Of a stretch of DNA of 64,000 nucleotides, positions 23,399-36,405 are shown piece after piece; positions within the stretch are counted from its first letter, which is position 1; the number at the start of each line of letters is the position of its first letter. The notes below the pieces were generated by a model. That model made no database searches, was not told where the DNA came from, and worked only from the letters and a program-made list of their open reading frames with translations. Both the position numbers and the translations under genes were made by a program. The stretch lies in the NCBI GenBank assembly GCA_963522145.1, contig CAUQXI010000001.1:248001-312000 (forward strand). Reading direction: 5' to 3'. This DNA is from Mesorhizobium_B sp963522145. Its GTDB lineage: Bacteria; Pseudomonadota; Alphaproteobacteria; Rhizobiales; Rhizobiaceae.

Positions 23399-24470
23399 TG
23401 ACGCAGAGCGTGCTCAAGACCGTGACCCAGACAGCCGCAGGCCCGATGCCGGGCGACGCGATCCTTTCCGTCGAGCACCTGTCGATGAAGTTCGGCGGCC
23501 TCGTCGCCATCGGTGACCTTTCGTTCCAGGCCCGGCGCGGCGAGATCACGGCGCTGATCGGCCCGAACGGCGCGGGCAAGACCACCGTCTTCAACTGCAT
23601 CACAGGGTTCTACAAGCCATCCGAGGGGATGATCCGCCTCAGCCGCAAGACGGGCGAGGAGTTCCTGCTCGAGCGCATGCCGGATTTCCAGATCACGGCG
23701 CGCGCAAAGGTGGCGCGCACCTTCCAGAACATCCGCCTGTTTTCCGGCATGACCCTGCTCGAGAACCTGCTTGTCGCGCAGCACAACAAGCTGATGCGAG
23801 CCTCCGGCTTCACGGTGCTCGGTCTGGTGGGGCTCGGCTCCTATCGCCGCTCGGCGGGCGAGGCCGTGGAGCTCGCGAAGTTCTGGCTGGAAAAGGCGGA
23901 CCTGATCGACCGCGCGGACGACCCCGCCGGCGACCTTCCTTACGGCGCGCAGCGGCGGCTCGAGATCGCGCGCGCGATGTGCACGGGGCCGGAGCTTCTC
24001 TGCCTGGACGAGCCGGCCGCCGGCCTCAACCCACGCGAGTCGCTCGCGCTCAATACGCTGCTCAACGACATCAAGAACAGCACTGGCACCTCCATCCTCC
24101 TGATCGAGCACGACATGTCGGTGGTGATGCAGATCTCCGACCATGTCGTGGTGCTGGAATATGGCCGCAAGATCGCCGACGCTTCGCCCGTCGAGGTGAA
24201 GAACGATCCCCGCGTGATCGCCGCCTATCTGGGCGTCGATGACGAGGAAGTGGTCGACGTTCTGGTGGAAGTGGGCGACGAGAACATCATCCACGAGCTG
24301 GACGGCGAGCCGATGCCCGATCAGGCGCCCCCAAATTCCGCATCCATGCTGGCGGGCGCGGTGGAGGATACGATCGCCCATTCCGGTGAGGAAGTGGTCG
24401 CCGCTGATCCGGGCGCCTCCAAGGCCGCTCAGCAGGATGCAATCGACGCTGCGAAGGGGAACACGCATTG

Positions 24471-24471
<1 letters not shown>
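23398..24471 (+). CDS. livG: branched-chain amino acid ABC transporter ATP-binding protein LivG with acidic C-terminal tail
   Basis: A 357-residue ATPase. Walker A is GPNGAGKT (55-62), and the Walker B region is LLCLDEPAAGLNPRE. PYGAQRRLEIARAM stands at the signature position. The conserved LivG fold ends at AAYLGV near residue 280. A further 77 residues form an unusual tail with 19 acidic and only two Lys residues (DDEEVVDVLVEVGDEN and onwards). Typical LivG is 255-290 long. It overlaps both livM and livF by a few bases, so stoichiometric translation is expected. Confidence 0.92.
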
Positions 24472-25199
<728 letters not shown>

Positions 25200-25228
25200 G
25201 CGTGGCCGCCTGGAACTGAGGAGCGAAG

Positions 25229-25585
25229 ATGTTTCAGGGCATTCTCCACGAAGAGCCGTCCGTTCTCCAGTTCCTTTTCGTCACCCTGCTTCTCGGCGGC
25301 TGGGCGGCATGGATGACCGGCCGCGCCTGCGCGAAGACCTGGCGATCCTATCCGACGCTTGTGATCTATCTCCTGGGTCTGGGCCTCGCCATCCGCTTCA
25401 TCCACCATGCGCTTTTCAACGGCACGATGCTGACCGCGCAGTATTACCTCGTGGATACGATCGTGCTGCTCGTGCTCGGCACGCTCGGCTATCGCTATAC
25501 CCGCACCAACCAGATGGTGCGCCAGTATCACTGGCTGTACGATCGCGCGGGCGCGCTGTCGTGGAAGGCGAAGACGGGCGCTTGA
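25229..25585 (+). CDS. small membrane protein of the liv operon (DUF6867-like)
   Basis: A 118-residue protein with three membrane segments (SVLQFLFVTLLLGGWAAWMT, PTLVIYLLGLGLAIRF, YYLVDTIVLLVLGTLGYRY) and a basic C-terminus. GAGGAGCGAAG supplies a ribosome site before the ATG, 29 bases after livF. I believe this family (DUF6867) recurs after livF in alphaproteobacteria, so it is probably an accessory subunit or assembly factor of the Liv importer. No function is established. Confidence 0.75.
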   Translation: MFQGILHEEPSVLQFLFVTLLLGGWAAWMTGRACAKTWRSYPTLVIYLLGLGLAIRFIHHALFNGTMLTAQYYLVDTIVLLVLGTLGYRYTRTNQMVRQYHWLYDRAGALSWKAKTGA

Positions 25586-25844
25586 AGCGCAAACCAGCCG
25601 CCTGGCATCAAGCGGATCGTCCCGACCGGACGGGGCCATCCTGCACTTTTTGCGCGTGCGCGCGGCAGCGTTAATCAACCGTGAACAAATCTTCACGCGC
25701 TGCTGCGCTGAATCGCGGTAGAGGCTTCACAAGGCTCGGGAAATCGGCAAACTACGGCTTCTGCGATCAAAGGCAGGCATCGCACGAAGGCGGCAACACC
25801 GCCTCACCTTTAGAGCCTGCCTCACTTTCAACGGGAGTTCCAGA

Positions 25845-26963
25845 ATGAAGAAGTCTCTTCTGTCCGCCGTGGCCCTGACCGCGCTTGTCGCGTTCAGCGG
25901 ATCCGCCTGGGCGGACATCATGGTCGGCGTCGCCGGCCCGATCACCGGGCCCAACGCCGCTTTCGGCGCGCAGCTCCAGAAGGGCGCCGAGCAGGCAGCC
26001 GCCGACATCAATGCGGCCGGCGGCATCAATGGCGAGAAGATCCAGGTTGTCGTCGGCGATGACGTGTCCGATCCCAAGCAGGGCATCTCGGTTGCCAACA
26101 AGTTCGCGGCCGACGGCGTGAAATATGTGGTGGGCCACTTCAACTCGGGCGTGTCGATCCCCGCTTCGGAAGTCTATGCCGAGAACGGCATCATCGAAGT
26201 CACGCCTGCTGCGACCAACCCGACTTTCACCGAGCGCGGCCTGTGGAACGTGTTCCGCACCTGCGGCCGTGACGACCAGCAGGGCGGCATCGCGGGCGCC
26301 TATCTCGCGGACAAGTTCAAGGACGGCAAGATCGCGGTGGTCCACGATAAGACCCCGTACGGCCAGGGCCTGGCCGACGAGACCAAGAAGGCGATGAACG
26401 CCGCGGGCGTTACCGAAGCCATGTATGAAGGCGTGAATGTCGGCGACAAGGACTTTTCCGCGCTGATCGCCAAGATGAAGGAAGCCGGCGTCACCATCGT
26501 TTACTGGGGCGGCCTGCACACCGAAGCCGGCCTCATCATCCGCCAGCTTGCCGATCAGGGCCTGAAGGCGACGCTGGTCTCGGGCGACGGCATCGTGTCC
26601 AACGAGCTTGCTTCGATCGCGGGTGATGCGGTTGAAGGCACGCTGAACACCTTCGGTCCCGATCCGCGCCTGGTTCCGGCCAACAAGGAGCTGGTGGAGA
26701 AGTTCCGCTCGCAGGGCTTCGAGCCCGAGGCGTACACGCTCTACTCCTACGCGGCCATGCAGGTGATCGCGGCGGCGGCCAAGGCCGCCAACTCGACCGA
26801 TACGACCGAGGTGGCCAAGGCCATGCATGAGAAGGGCCCGTTCCCGACCGTTCTGGGCGATCTCGCCTTTGACGAGAAGGGCGACCCTAAGCTTCCCGGC
26901 TACGTGATGTATGAGTGGAAGAAGGGCGCGGACGGCAAGTTCACCTACACCCAGCAGATGTAA
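25845..26963 (+). CDS. livJ: branched-chain amino acid ABC transporter substrate-binding protein
   Basis: A 372-residue periplasmic binding protein. The signal peptide MKKSLLSAVALTALVAFSG ends at SAWA. The mature part starts DIMVGVAGPITGPNAAFG, a classical LivJ/LivK opening with the ligand-contact Ser/Thr region near VVGHFNSGVSIPASEVY. It has its own 259-base upstream gap, which holds no gene and only a weak GGGAGTT ribosome site, and a strong terminator behind. High, separate expression from livHMGF is expected. Confidence 0.94.
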   Translation: MKKSLLSAVALTALVAFSGSAWADIMVGVAGPITGPNAAFGAQLQKGAEQAAADINAAGGINGEKIQVVVGDDVSDPKQGISVANKFAADGVKYVVGHFNSGVSIPASEVYAENGIIEVTPAATNPTFTERGLWNVFRTCGRDDQQGGIAGAYLADKFKDGKIAVVHDKTPYGQGLADETKKAMNAAGVTEAMYEGVNVGDKDFSALIAKMKEAGVTIVYWGGLHTEAGLIIRQLADQGLKATLVSGDGIVSNELASIAGDAVEGTLNTFGPDPRLVPANKELVEKFRSQGFEPEAYTLYSYAAMQVIAAAAKAANSTDTTEVAKAMHEKGPFPTVLGDLAFDEKGDPKLPGYVMYEWKKGADGKFTYTQQM

Positions 26964-26984
26964 GGCCTGACTCTTTCATCCTGG

Positions 26985-27017
26985 TGCCCGGCGCGATAGC
27001 TCGCGCCGGGCATTTTT
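26985..27017 (+). terminator. rho-independent terminator after livJ
   Basis: GCCCGGCGCGA (26985-26995) pairs perfectly with TCGCGCCGGGC (27001-27011); ATTTTT follows. Confidence 0.92.
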
Positions 27018-27127
27018 CATGTCGTCGCTTCAATCGTTTGAAGCTTGCCCCCTTTTGCGGTTGCAGTGCACCAATCCCGCGCTAATCATGCGCGCGCCTT
27101 ATCCCGCCCTGTCCGGAGCGCGCTTCC

Positions 27128-30586
<3,459 letters not shown>

Positions 30587-30731
30587 CGTGCCGTCGGCTC
30601 CCACGCATCCTGTTACGGATGCGGCCAAAAAGTTGAATGATGAGCGTGCGGAATACGGCTGGATAGCCTCGCCATATTCCCGCGGGCTCGGCTATAGGCT
30701 GACACTTTCCCGCAAAGCCGGTTCGCACGCC

Positions 30732-31907
30732 ATGGATGCTTCCAACACCTTTCTTCAGGCACGCCGGGCGCGATGGGCGGTGGCATCGCTTTTCCTGGCG
30801 AACGGCTTCATGGTCGGTTCGTGGGCGCCGCAGATTCCGTTGGTCCTGACGCGCCTGTCCATCACCGAAACCACGCTCGGGCTTCTGATCCTGTGCTTCG
30901 GGATCGGAGCGCTTGTGTCCATGCCTTGGACGGGCTGGCTGATGAGCCGGTTCGGTCAACGTGACGTGCTGCGCGTGCTGACGCTCATTCAGGGCTTCGG
31001 GCTGCTGCTCGTGGTTATTGCCCCTGACGTTCCAGTCACCGGGCTTGCGATGGTTGTGTTCGGCTCGGTGATTGGATGCACCGATGTGGCGATGAATGCG
31101 GCGACCGTGAGCATCGAACGCCGGCTCGGCAAAGCCGTGATGGCGTCCATGCACGGATTCTGGAGCCTCGGCGGCTTTGCCGGCGGTGCCCTGGGCGGTG
31201 TGGTGCTCCAATCCTTCGGCGCGCTGACGCATGCGATGCTGGTAGCGGCGATCGCCGTCGGGATGGGCTTGGCGATGGCGCCTCACTTTCTGCGCTCGGC
31301 GGAGAAGACGGCGGCGGAAAACCCCAAGCGCAGGCTTTCGCTTCCTCGAAGCCCGACCATCTACCTGCTCGGAATTTTGGCTTTGTTCGTCTTCGTGTCT
31401 GAGGGCGCCGTGCTTGACTGGGGCGCGCTCTACATGAGCAAGGAACTTGGCGCCAACGTCGCGGTGGCAAGCCTGGGCTATGCTTTCTTCGCGGGCGCCA
31501 TGGCGCTGATGCGTTTTGTGGGAGATGGTATCCGCAACCGCTTTGGGGCCGTGCCGACCATGCAGGTTTCCAGCCTCGTCGCGGCGCTCGCGATGGGTGC
31601 TGCGGCCTTCGCACCGGATGCGCCACTTGTCGTCGCCGCCTTCGCCATCTGCGGGCTTGGGGTCGCCAATACGGTGCCGATCATCTTTTCAGCCGCCGGC
31701 AATCAGCCCGGTATCGCGCCCGGAACCGGAATGAGCATCGTTCCCACGATCGGCTATGCCGGCATTCTGCTGGCGCCATCGATGATCGGCTTCATTGGAG
31801 AGCGGTATGGCTTCAGCCCGGTTTTCGCCGCCATGGCGTTGCTGCTTGTCGTTGTGTTTGCGATGAGCGGGCTCACGCGTGCCGCCGATTACAATCAGAA
31901 TGCCTGA
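30732..31907 (+). CDS. major facilitator superfamily transporter
   Basis: A 391-residue protein with 12 predicted membrane segments. MPWTGWLMSRFGQRDVLRVL is the loop 2-3 signature, and VIGCTDVAMNAATVSIERR with SMHGFWSLGGFAGGALGG in helices 4-5 resemble FucP/YbjJ-type carriers. ATG 30732 (MDASNTFLQARRARWAV) is chosen since the hydrophobic part begins right after it. The substrate is unknown. The 145-base gap after pyc holds no gene. Confidence 0.85.
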   Translation: MDASNTFLQARRARWAVASLFLANGFMVGSWAPQIPLVLTRLSITETTLGLLILCFGIGALVSMPWTGWLMSRFGQRDVLRVLTLIQGFGLLLVVIAPDVPVTGLAMVVFGSVIGCTDVAMNAATVSIERRLGKAVMASMHGFWSLGGFAGGALGGVVLQSFGALTHAMLVAAIAVGMGLAMAPHFLRSAEKTAAENPKRRLSLPRSPTIYLLGILALFVFVSEGAVLDWGALYMSKELGANVAVASLGYAFFAGAMALMRFVGDGIRNRFGAVPTMQVSSLVAALAMGAAAFAPDAPLVVAAFAICGLGVANTVPIIFSAAGNQPGIAPGTGMSIVPTIGYAGILLAPSMIGFIGERYGFSPVFAAMALLLVVVFAMSGLTRAADYNQNA

Positions 31908-31973
31908 GCCCATAGCAGAGCAGGCGCGGTTTTCTCCGCGCCCGTCGCAATCCTGTCGCTTGGCTGTGCTGGT

Positions 31974-32132
31974 CTAGATGCGGCCGAGCAGCAGCAGGAT
32001 CAGCAGGACCACGAGCACCACGCCGAGGATACCCGACGGACCATAGCCCCACCCACGCGAATGCGGCCAGGCGGGGAAAGCGCCCAGGAGCAGCAGGATC
32101 AGGATGACGATCAGGATCGTGCTCAAAGCCAT
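31974..32132 (-). CDS. DUF3309 family small hydrophobic peptide
   Basis: A 52-residue protein, MALSTILIVILILLLLGAF, then PAWPHSRGWGYGPSGILGVV and a second hydrophobic segment ending LLLLGRI. The PAWPHSRGWGYGPSG centre is the signature of DUF3309, a family of tiny membrane peptides in alphaproteobacteria with no proven role. GAGGGG lies before the ATG. A GGAAC-N17-CATT element 45 bases upstream suggests stress (EcfG) control. Confidence 0.85.
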   Translation of the reverse strand: MALSTILIVILILLLLGAFPAWPHSRGWGYGPSGILGVVLVVLLILLLLGRI

Positions 32133-32176
32133 GGAAGTTGTCCCCTCTTGGAAATGCGACGTTGCAACGGCGCAGG

Positions 32177-32202
32177 AATGCGGCGGGCTGCCTCATGGTT
32201 CC
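32177..32202 (-). promoter_or_regulatory. EcfG-like promoter of the DUF3309 gene (one mismatch)
   Basis: On the minus strand GGAAC (32202-32198) and CATT (32180-32177) are 17 bases apart. The known EcfG consensus is GGAAC-N16/17-CGTT, so there is one mismatch in the -10. The predicted start gives a leader of about 40 bases. The rest of 32133-32383 shows no gene. Confidence 0.4.
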
Positions 32203-32383
32203 TGTGGACGACGGCGGGGAGCCTTGCAAGGTCGAGGGCAGAGCGTCTTGAGCGGCAAGTTGAAGCGGCCGGGAGTTGACAACGATGCCCGGCGCGGCCA
32301 CCTGATGCCCCACCGCATGCGTGAAAAGCGTCCTGTCCGCCGCAAAGCCGATCAAGTGCTGTTCCGACCCGAGGAGGCCGTTC

Positions 32384-33637
32384 TTGGCCGCTGATCCGAC
32401 AAGCCTGCTGCCGCGCCGCATCTCCGTTCCCGTGGATGTGGGGGGCGTGCTGGTCGGCGGCTCAGCGCCGGTCGTGGTGCAGTCCATGACCAACACGGAC
32501 ACGGCGGATGTGGACGGCACGGTCGCTCAGGTTGCGGCTCTCCACAAGGCCGGTTCCGAGATCGTTCGCATCACCGTGGACCGCGACGAGGCGGCCCAGG
32601 CCGTGCCGCGCATCCGCGAGCGGCTGCTTCGCCTCGGGCTCGACGTGCCGCTCGTGGGAGACTTCCATTATATCGGCCACAAGCTGCTGGCCGATCACCC
32701 GGCCTGCGCGGAAGCGCTCGCAAAATACCGCATCAATCCCGGCAATGTCGGCTTCAAGGACAAGAAGGATCGCCAGTTCGCGGAGATCATCGAGACGGCG
32801 ATCCGTTGGAACAAGCCTGTCCGCATCGGCGTCAACTGGGGCTCGCTCGACCAGGAACTGCTGACGGCGCTGATGAACGAGAACCAGCTCAACGGCTCTC
32901 CGATGATGGCTGCCGAGGTGATGCGCGAAGCGATCGTGCGCTCGGCGATCTTGTCCGCCGAACTGGCGGAGGAGATCGGCCTGCCGCGCGAGAAGATCAT
33001 CCTGTCGGCCAAGGTCAGCCAGGTGCAGGACCTCATCTCGGTGTACCGCGAGCTGGCCAAACGCTCGGATCACGCGCTGCATCTCGGTCTCACCGAGGCG
33101 GGAATGGGAACCAAGGGGATCGTGGCCTCGTCGGCCGCACTCGGCATCCTGCTTCAGGCCGGTATCGGCGACACCATCCGTATCTCGCTCACCCCGGAGC
33201 CGCGCGGCGATCGCACCCGCGAGGTGCAGGTGGCGCAGGAACTGCTCCAGGTGATGGGCTTCCGTCAGTTCCTTCCCGTGGTGGCGGCCTGCCCGGGATG
33301 CGGGCGCACCACCTCCACCGTGTTCCAGGAGCTTGCCGAAACGATCCAGAACGACATCAAGCGCAACATGGCGGAATGGCGCGTGCGCTATCCCGGCGTG
33401 GAAAGCCTGAAGGTCGCTGTGATGGGCTGCATCGTGAATGGTCCCGGCGAAAGCAAGCATGCGGATATCGGCATCTCGCTGCCCGGCACGGGCGAGACCC
33501 CCACCGCTCCCGTCTTCATCGACGGCCGCAAGGCCGCCACCCTGCGCGGGCCCAACATCGCCGCAGACTTCCAGGCGATGGTGGCTGATTATGTCGAAAA
33601 CCGCTTCGGCGTTGGCGGGCGCGCCGCTGCCGAGTAA
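32384..33637 (+). CDS. ispG: 4-hydroxy-3-methylbut-2-enyl diphosphate synthase
   Basis: A 417-residue iron-sulfur enzyme of the MEP pathway, turning MEcPP into HMBPP. The cluster Cys are in VAACPGCGRTTSTVFQEL and VMGCIVNGPGESKHAD. The N-terminal TIM part shows VVVQSMTNTDTADVDGTVAQ and VPLVGDFHYIGHKLL. The start is TTG 32384: GAGGAGG sits 7 bases upstream and family members begin at this point. The 3' end overlaps the transglycosylase gene by 47 bases. The prenyl synthase at 34492 draws on the same pathway. Confidence 0.94.
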   Translation: MAADPTSLLPRRISVPVDVGGVLVGGSAPVVVQSMTNTDTADVDGTVAQVAALHKAGSEIVRITVDRDEAAQAVPRIRERLLRLGLDVPLVGDFHYIGHKLLADHPACAEALAKYRINPGNVGFKDKKDRQFAEIIETAIRWNKPVRIGVNWGSLDQELLTALMNENQLNGSPMMAAEVMREAIVRSAILSAELAEEIGLPREKIILSAKVSQVQDLISVYRELAKRSDHALHLGLTEAGMGTKGIVASSAALGILLQAGIGDTIRISLTPEPRGDRTREVQVAQELLQVMGFRQFLPVVAACPGCGRTTSTVFQELAETIQNDIKRNMAEWRVRYPGVESLKVAVMGCIVNGPGESKHADIGISLPGTGETPTAPVFIDGRKAATLRGPNIAADFQAMVADYVENRFGVGGRAAAE

Positions 33638-34487
33638 GGCGTTCTGGCACCTGCCGCTGTTGCTCGTGGCAGCCGTGTGCTGGAAGTCTGCCGCCTTGGC
33701 TGATCCGCCACGCAAGCGGACGGATGTTTCCGTTGCCCGCATCTGCGAACTGATCGAGCATCATTCGGCGCGCAACGACCTTCCGCCGGCCTTCTTCGCG
33801 CGGCTTGTGTGGAAGGAAAGCCGGTTTGACGCGGGCGCGGTCAGCCCGGCAGGCGCGGAAGGCATCGCGCAGTTCATGCCGGGCACGGCAAAGATCCGGG
33901 GCCTTGCCGATCCGTTCGACATCGAGCAGGCCATTCCGGCTTCCGCGCGCTATCTGGGCGAGCTGCGGCGCGGCTTTGGAAATATTGGCCTGGCTGCCGC
34001 CGCCTATAATGCCGGGGAAGCGCGCGTCGGCCGGTGGTTGGGCTCCGGCGGGTTCCTGCCGCTCGAGACCGAAGACTATGTGCTCGATATCCTCGGCGAG
34101 CCGGCTGATAATTTTTCCGACCGAAACCACGAGGCCAGCATCAAGCCGCTTGATGGCGAGAAGCCGTTCTCGGATGCGTGTCGCACCTTGCCGGTGATCG
34201 CCACGCGCACCGTGCCCATGTCGAGCATCGTGTCCAAGCCCTGGGGCGTGCAGGTGGCGGGGAATTTTCGGCGCGCCGCCGCCATCCGGCAATGGGAACG
34301 GCTGCGCGGGCGGATCGGCAGGAAAATCGCCGCCGCCGAGCCAGTGGTCAGCCGCGTGCGCTCGCCGCGCGGACGTCGCGGCATCTATGCGGTCCGGATC
34401 GGTGCGGACAGTCGTGCGTCCGCCGACGAGGTCTGCCGCGCGCTTCGCGCAACGGGCGGATCATGCGTGGTGCTGCGCAACCGGTGA
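33591..34487 (+). CDS. lytic transglycosylase (SLT domain) with SPOR-like C-terminus
   Basis: A 298-residue exported enzyme that cleaves peptidoglycan glycans. The hydrophobic signal FWHLPLLLVAAVCWKSAALA precedes the SLT domain (about 55-150). The catalytic Glu is in RLVWKESRFDAGAVS, followed by GAEGIAQFMPGTA and AAYNAGEARVGRWLGSGG. The C-terminal part (about 215-298, PWGVQVAGNFRRAAAIRQWE then YAVRIGADSRASADEVCRAL) resembles a SPOR repeat. ATG 33591 lies inside ispG; TTG 33612 is an alternative start that cuts the overlap. Confidence 0.85.
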   Translation: MSKTASALAGAPLPSKAFWHLPLLLVAAVCWKSAALADPPRKRTDVSVARICELIEHHSARNDLPPAFFARLVWKESRFDAGAVSPAGAEGIAQFMPGTAKIRGLADPFDIEQAIPASARYLGELRRGFGNIGLAAAAYNAGEARVGRWLGSGGFLPLETEDYVLDILGEPADNFSDRNHEASIKPLDGEKPFSDACRTLPVIATRTVPMSSIVSKPWGVQVAGNFRRAAAIRQWERLRGRIGRKIAAAEPVVSRVRSPRGRRGIYAVRIGADSRASADEVCRALRATGGSCVVLRNR

Positions 34488-34491
34488 TGCG

Positions 34492-35418
34492 TCAGTTCGT
34501 GCGTGAGGCGATGAAGCGGGCGGCTGCGCGAAGCATGTCCGCGCGCGCTCCCCACGGCGCAAGCAGATCGCAGGCCTGCGTGACCAGCCCGTCGAGCTGG
34601 CGCCGGGTCCAGTCGAGACCGTGCAGCGATACGAGCGTCGCCTTTCCGGCGGCGGCGTCCTTGTTCGCGCGCTTTCCCAGCGCCTCTGTGCTTTCGGTGA
34701 GGTCCAGAATGTCGTCGGCCAGCTGGAAAGCGAGGCCGATTGCCGAGCCGAACTCGCCGAGCTGTTCCCCGTCCACGGTTGAAGCGCCGCCCGTGATCGC
34801 GCCCGCCTCGCAGGCAAAGCGGATCAGCGCTCCCGTTTTCATGGCCTGGAGGCGGATGATGCCTTCCTCGTCGGGCGCTTCCCGTTCCGCCAGAAGGTCT
34901 AGCGCCTGTCCGCCCGCCATGCCGCCGATGCCCGAAGCGCGCGCGAGGCCGCCCACCAGCCTGATCCGCGCATCTGGCGTGATCGCCGTCTCGTCATCGG
35001 CGATCACATCGAACGCGAGCGTCATCAGCGCATCGCCGGCCAAAATCGCGGTGGCCTCGTCGAAAGCCCTGTGCACGGTGGGCTGGCCCCGGCGCAGGTC
35101 GTCGTCGTCCATGGCGGGCAGATCGTCATGGATCAGCGAATAGCAATGGATGCATTCCAGCGCAGCGCCGACGCGGACCGCAGCATGGGCGATCGCAGGC
35201 TCACGCGAAAACAGCGCGGCAGCCTCGCCGACGAGAAAGGGCCGCAGCCGCTTGCCGCCGTTGAGCACCCCATGGCGCATGGCGCGCAGCAGTTTTTCCG
35301 GCCGCGCAATCTCTCCACGCGCGGGACGCATGTCGAGAAGCTGTTCAAGAAACCCCTCGACGCGCGCGGCGCTGGCCCTGAGGGCGGCTTGAAACCCGGC
35401 GTCTGGCTTGTCCGTCAT
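34492..35418 (-). CDS. ispA: polyprenyl (farnesyl) diphosphate synthase
   Basis: A 308-residue trans-prenyltransferase. The first Asp-rich motif is HDDLPAMDDDD followed by LRRGQPTVH; the second is FQLADDILD. GGKRLRPFLVGEAA binds the diphosphate. Length and motif spacing fit short-chain (C15) IspA rather than longer-chain IspB enzymes. ATG 35418 (MTDKPDAGFQ) suits the family; ATG 35466 would add 16 residues. Neither has a good ribosome site. It converges on the transglycosylase gene with only 4 bases between stops. Confidence 0.88.
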   Translation of the reverse strand: MTDKPDAGFQAALRASAARVEGFLEQLLDMRPARGEIARPEKLLRAMRHGVLNGGKRLRPFLVGEAAALFSREPAIAHAAVRVGAALECIHCYSLIHDDLPAMDDDDLRRGQPTVHRAFDEATAILAGDALMTLAFDVIADDETAITPDARIRLVGGLARASGIGGMAGGQALDLLAEREAPDEEGIIRLQAMKTGALIRFACEAGAITGGASTVDGEQLGEFGSAIGLAFQLADDILDLTESTEALGKRANKDAAAGKATLVSLHGLDWTRRQLDGLVTQACDLLAPWGARADMLRAAARFIASRTN

Positions 35419-35650
35419 CAAGCTGTGAGCGGTATCGAACAGGCGGTCGTTGCGCAAGCCGCGCATGGGCTTTATGCGGAAGCGTGATCCTCATCCATCC
35501 GGCTCTCACAGCCTCGGCCGCTTGCCTGCCGGCAGGGGGCTGCGAGGATGAGGGATGCATCAAGGGAGAAGATCGCGCGTGATCGAGCCGACGCTTGGCG
35601 GCGAAACCGGACAGCCTGATCTCGACAGGCTCGACACTGAAGGGTTTCCC

Positions 35651-36361
35651 ATGGCCGCAAGGCGAAAGGCACGGCGTTCCGGCATGAGCTTCGGGCGGCT
35701 GTTTCGCATTCTTGCGATCGTCGTGCTGGTGCTGGTGCTGATCCCCTCCGTGCTGACCCTTCTCTACTGGCCGTCTTTTGTTCACCCTGTCTCCACGCTG
35801 ATGCTGCGCGATGCTGTGACGCTGCAGGGCTATGACCGGCGCTGGGTGCCGCTCGATGACATCGCTCCCGTGCTGCGGCAGTCGGTGATCATGTCGGAAG
35901 ACGGGCAGTTCTGCTCGCATCACGGCATCGATCTCGGCGAGATGAAGGCCGTGGTGGAAGAAGCGCTTGCGGGGGAAAACACGCGCGGCGCCTCCACCAT
36001 CCCGATGCAGACGGTGAAGAACCTGTTCCTCTGGCAGGGCCGCTCGTTCATCCGCAAGGCCGCGGAAGCGCCGCTCGCCGTTTATGCCGATCTTGTGCTG
36101 CCCAAGCGGCGGCTGCTCGAAATCTACCTCAACATCGTGGAATGGGGCCCGGGCATTTATGGCGTGGAGGCTGCTGCCCAGCACCATTTCAAGCGTTCGG
36201 CGAAAGAGCTTTCAGCGCAGCAGGCAGCTCTTCTCGCGGTTGCGCTGCCAAACCCGGCTTTGCGCAATCCGGCCAAGCCTTCCGCTGCCTTGCGCCGGCT
36301 CGCCAACCTCATCCAGCGCCGTGCCGCCCGCTCGGGCGGCTATGTGGGCTGCGTGCAATAA
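35651..36361 (+). CDS. mtgA: monofunctional biosynthetic peptidoglycan transglycosylase
   Basis: A 236-residue GT51 enzyme that polymerises lipid II into glycan chains at the inner membrane. A single N-terminal anchor (LFRILAIVVLVLVLIPSVLT) is followed by the GT51 motifs: SEDGQFCSHHGIDLGE with the catalytic Glu, RGASTIPMQTVKNLFLW, and EIYLNIVEWGPGIYGVEAAA. ATG 35651 has GAAGGG 6 bases upstream; upstream in-frame starts (GTG 35579, ATG 35555) only add a non-conserved segment. It converges on ilvD. Confidence 0.92.
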   Translation: MAARRKARRSGMSFGRLFRILAIVVLVLVLIPSVLTLLYWPSFVHPVSTLMLRDAVTLQGYDRRWVPLDDIAPVLRQSVIMSEDGQFCSHHGIDLGEMKAVVEEALAGENTRGASTIPMQTVKNLFLWQGRSFIRKAAEAPLAVYADLVLPKRRLLEIYLNIVEWGPGIYGVEAAAQHHFKRSAKELSAQQAALLAVALPNPALRNPAKPSAALRRLANLIQRRAARSGGYVGCVQ

Positions 36362-36405
36362 AGCCGGAACCGCAGAGATGACGCAGCCGGCCAGGGCAGG
36401 GCTGG

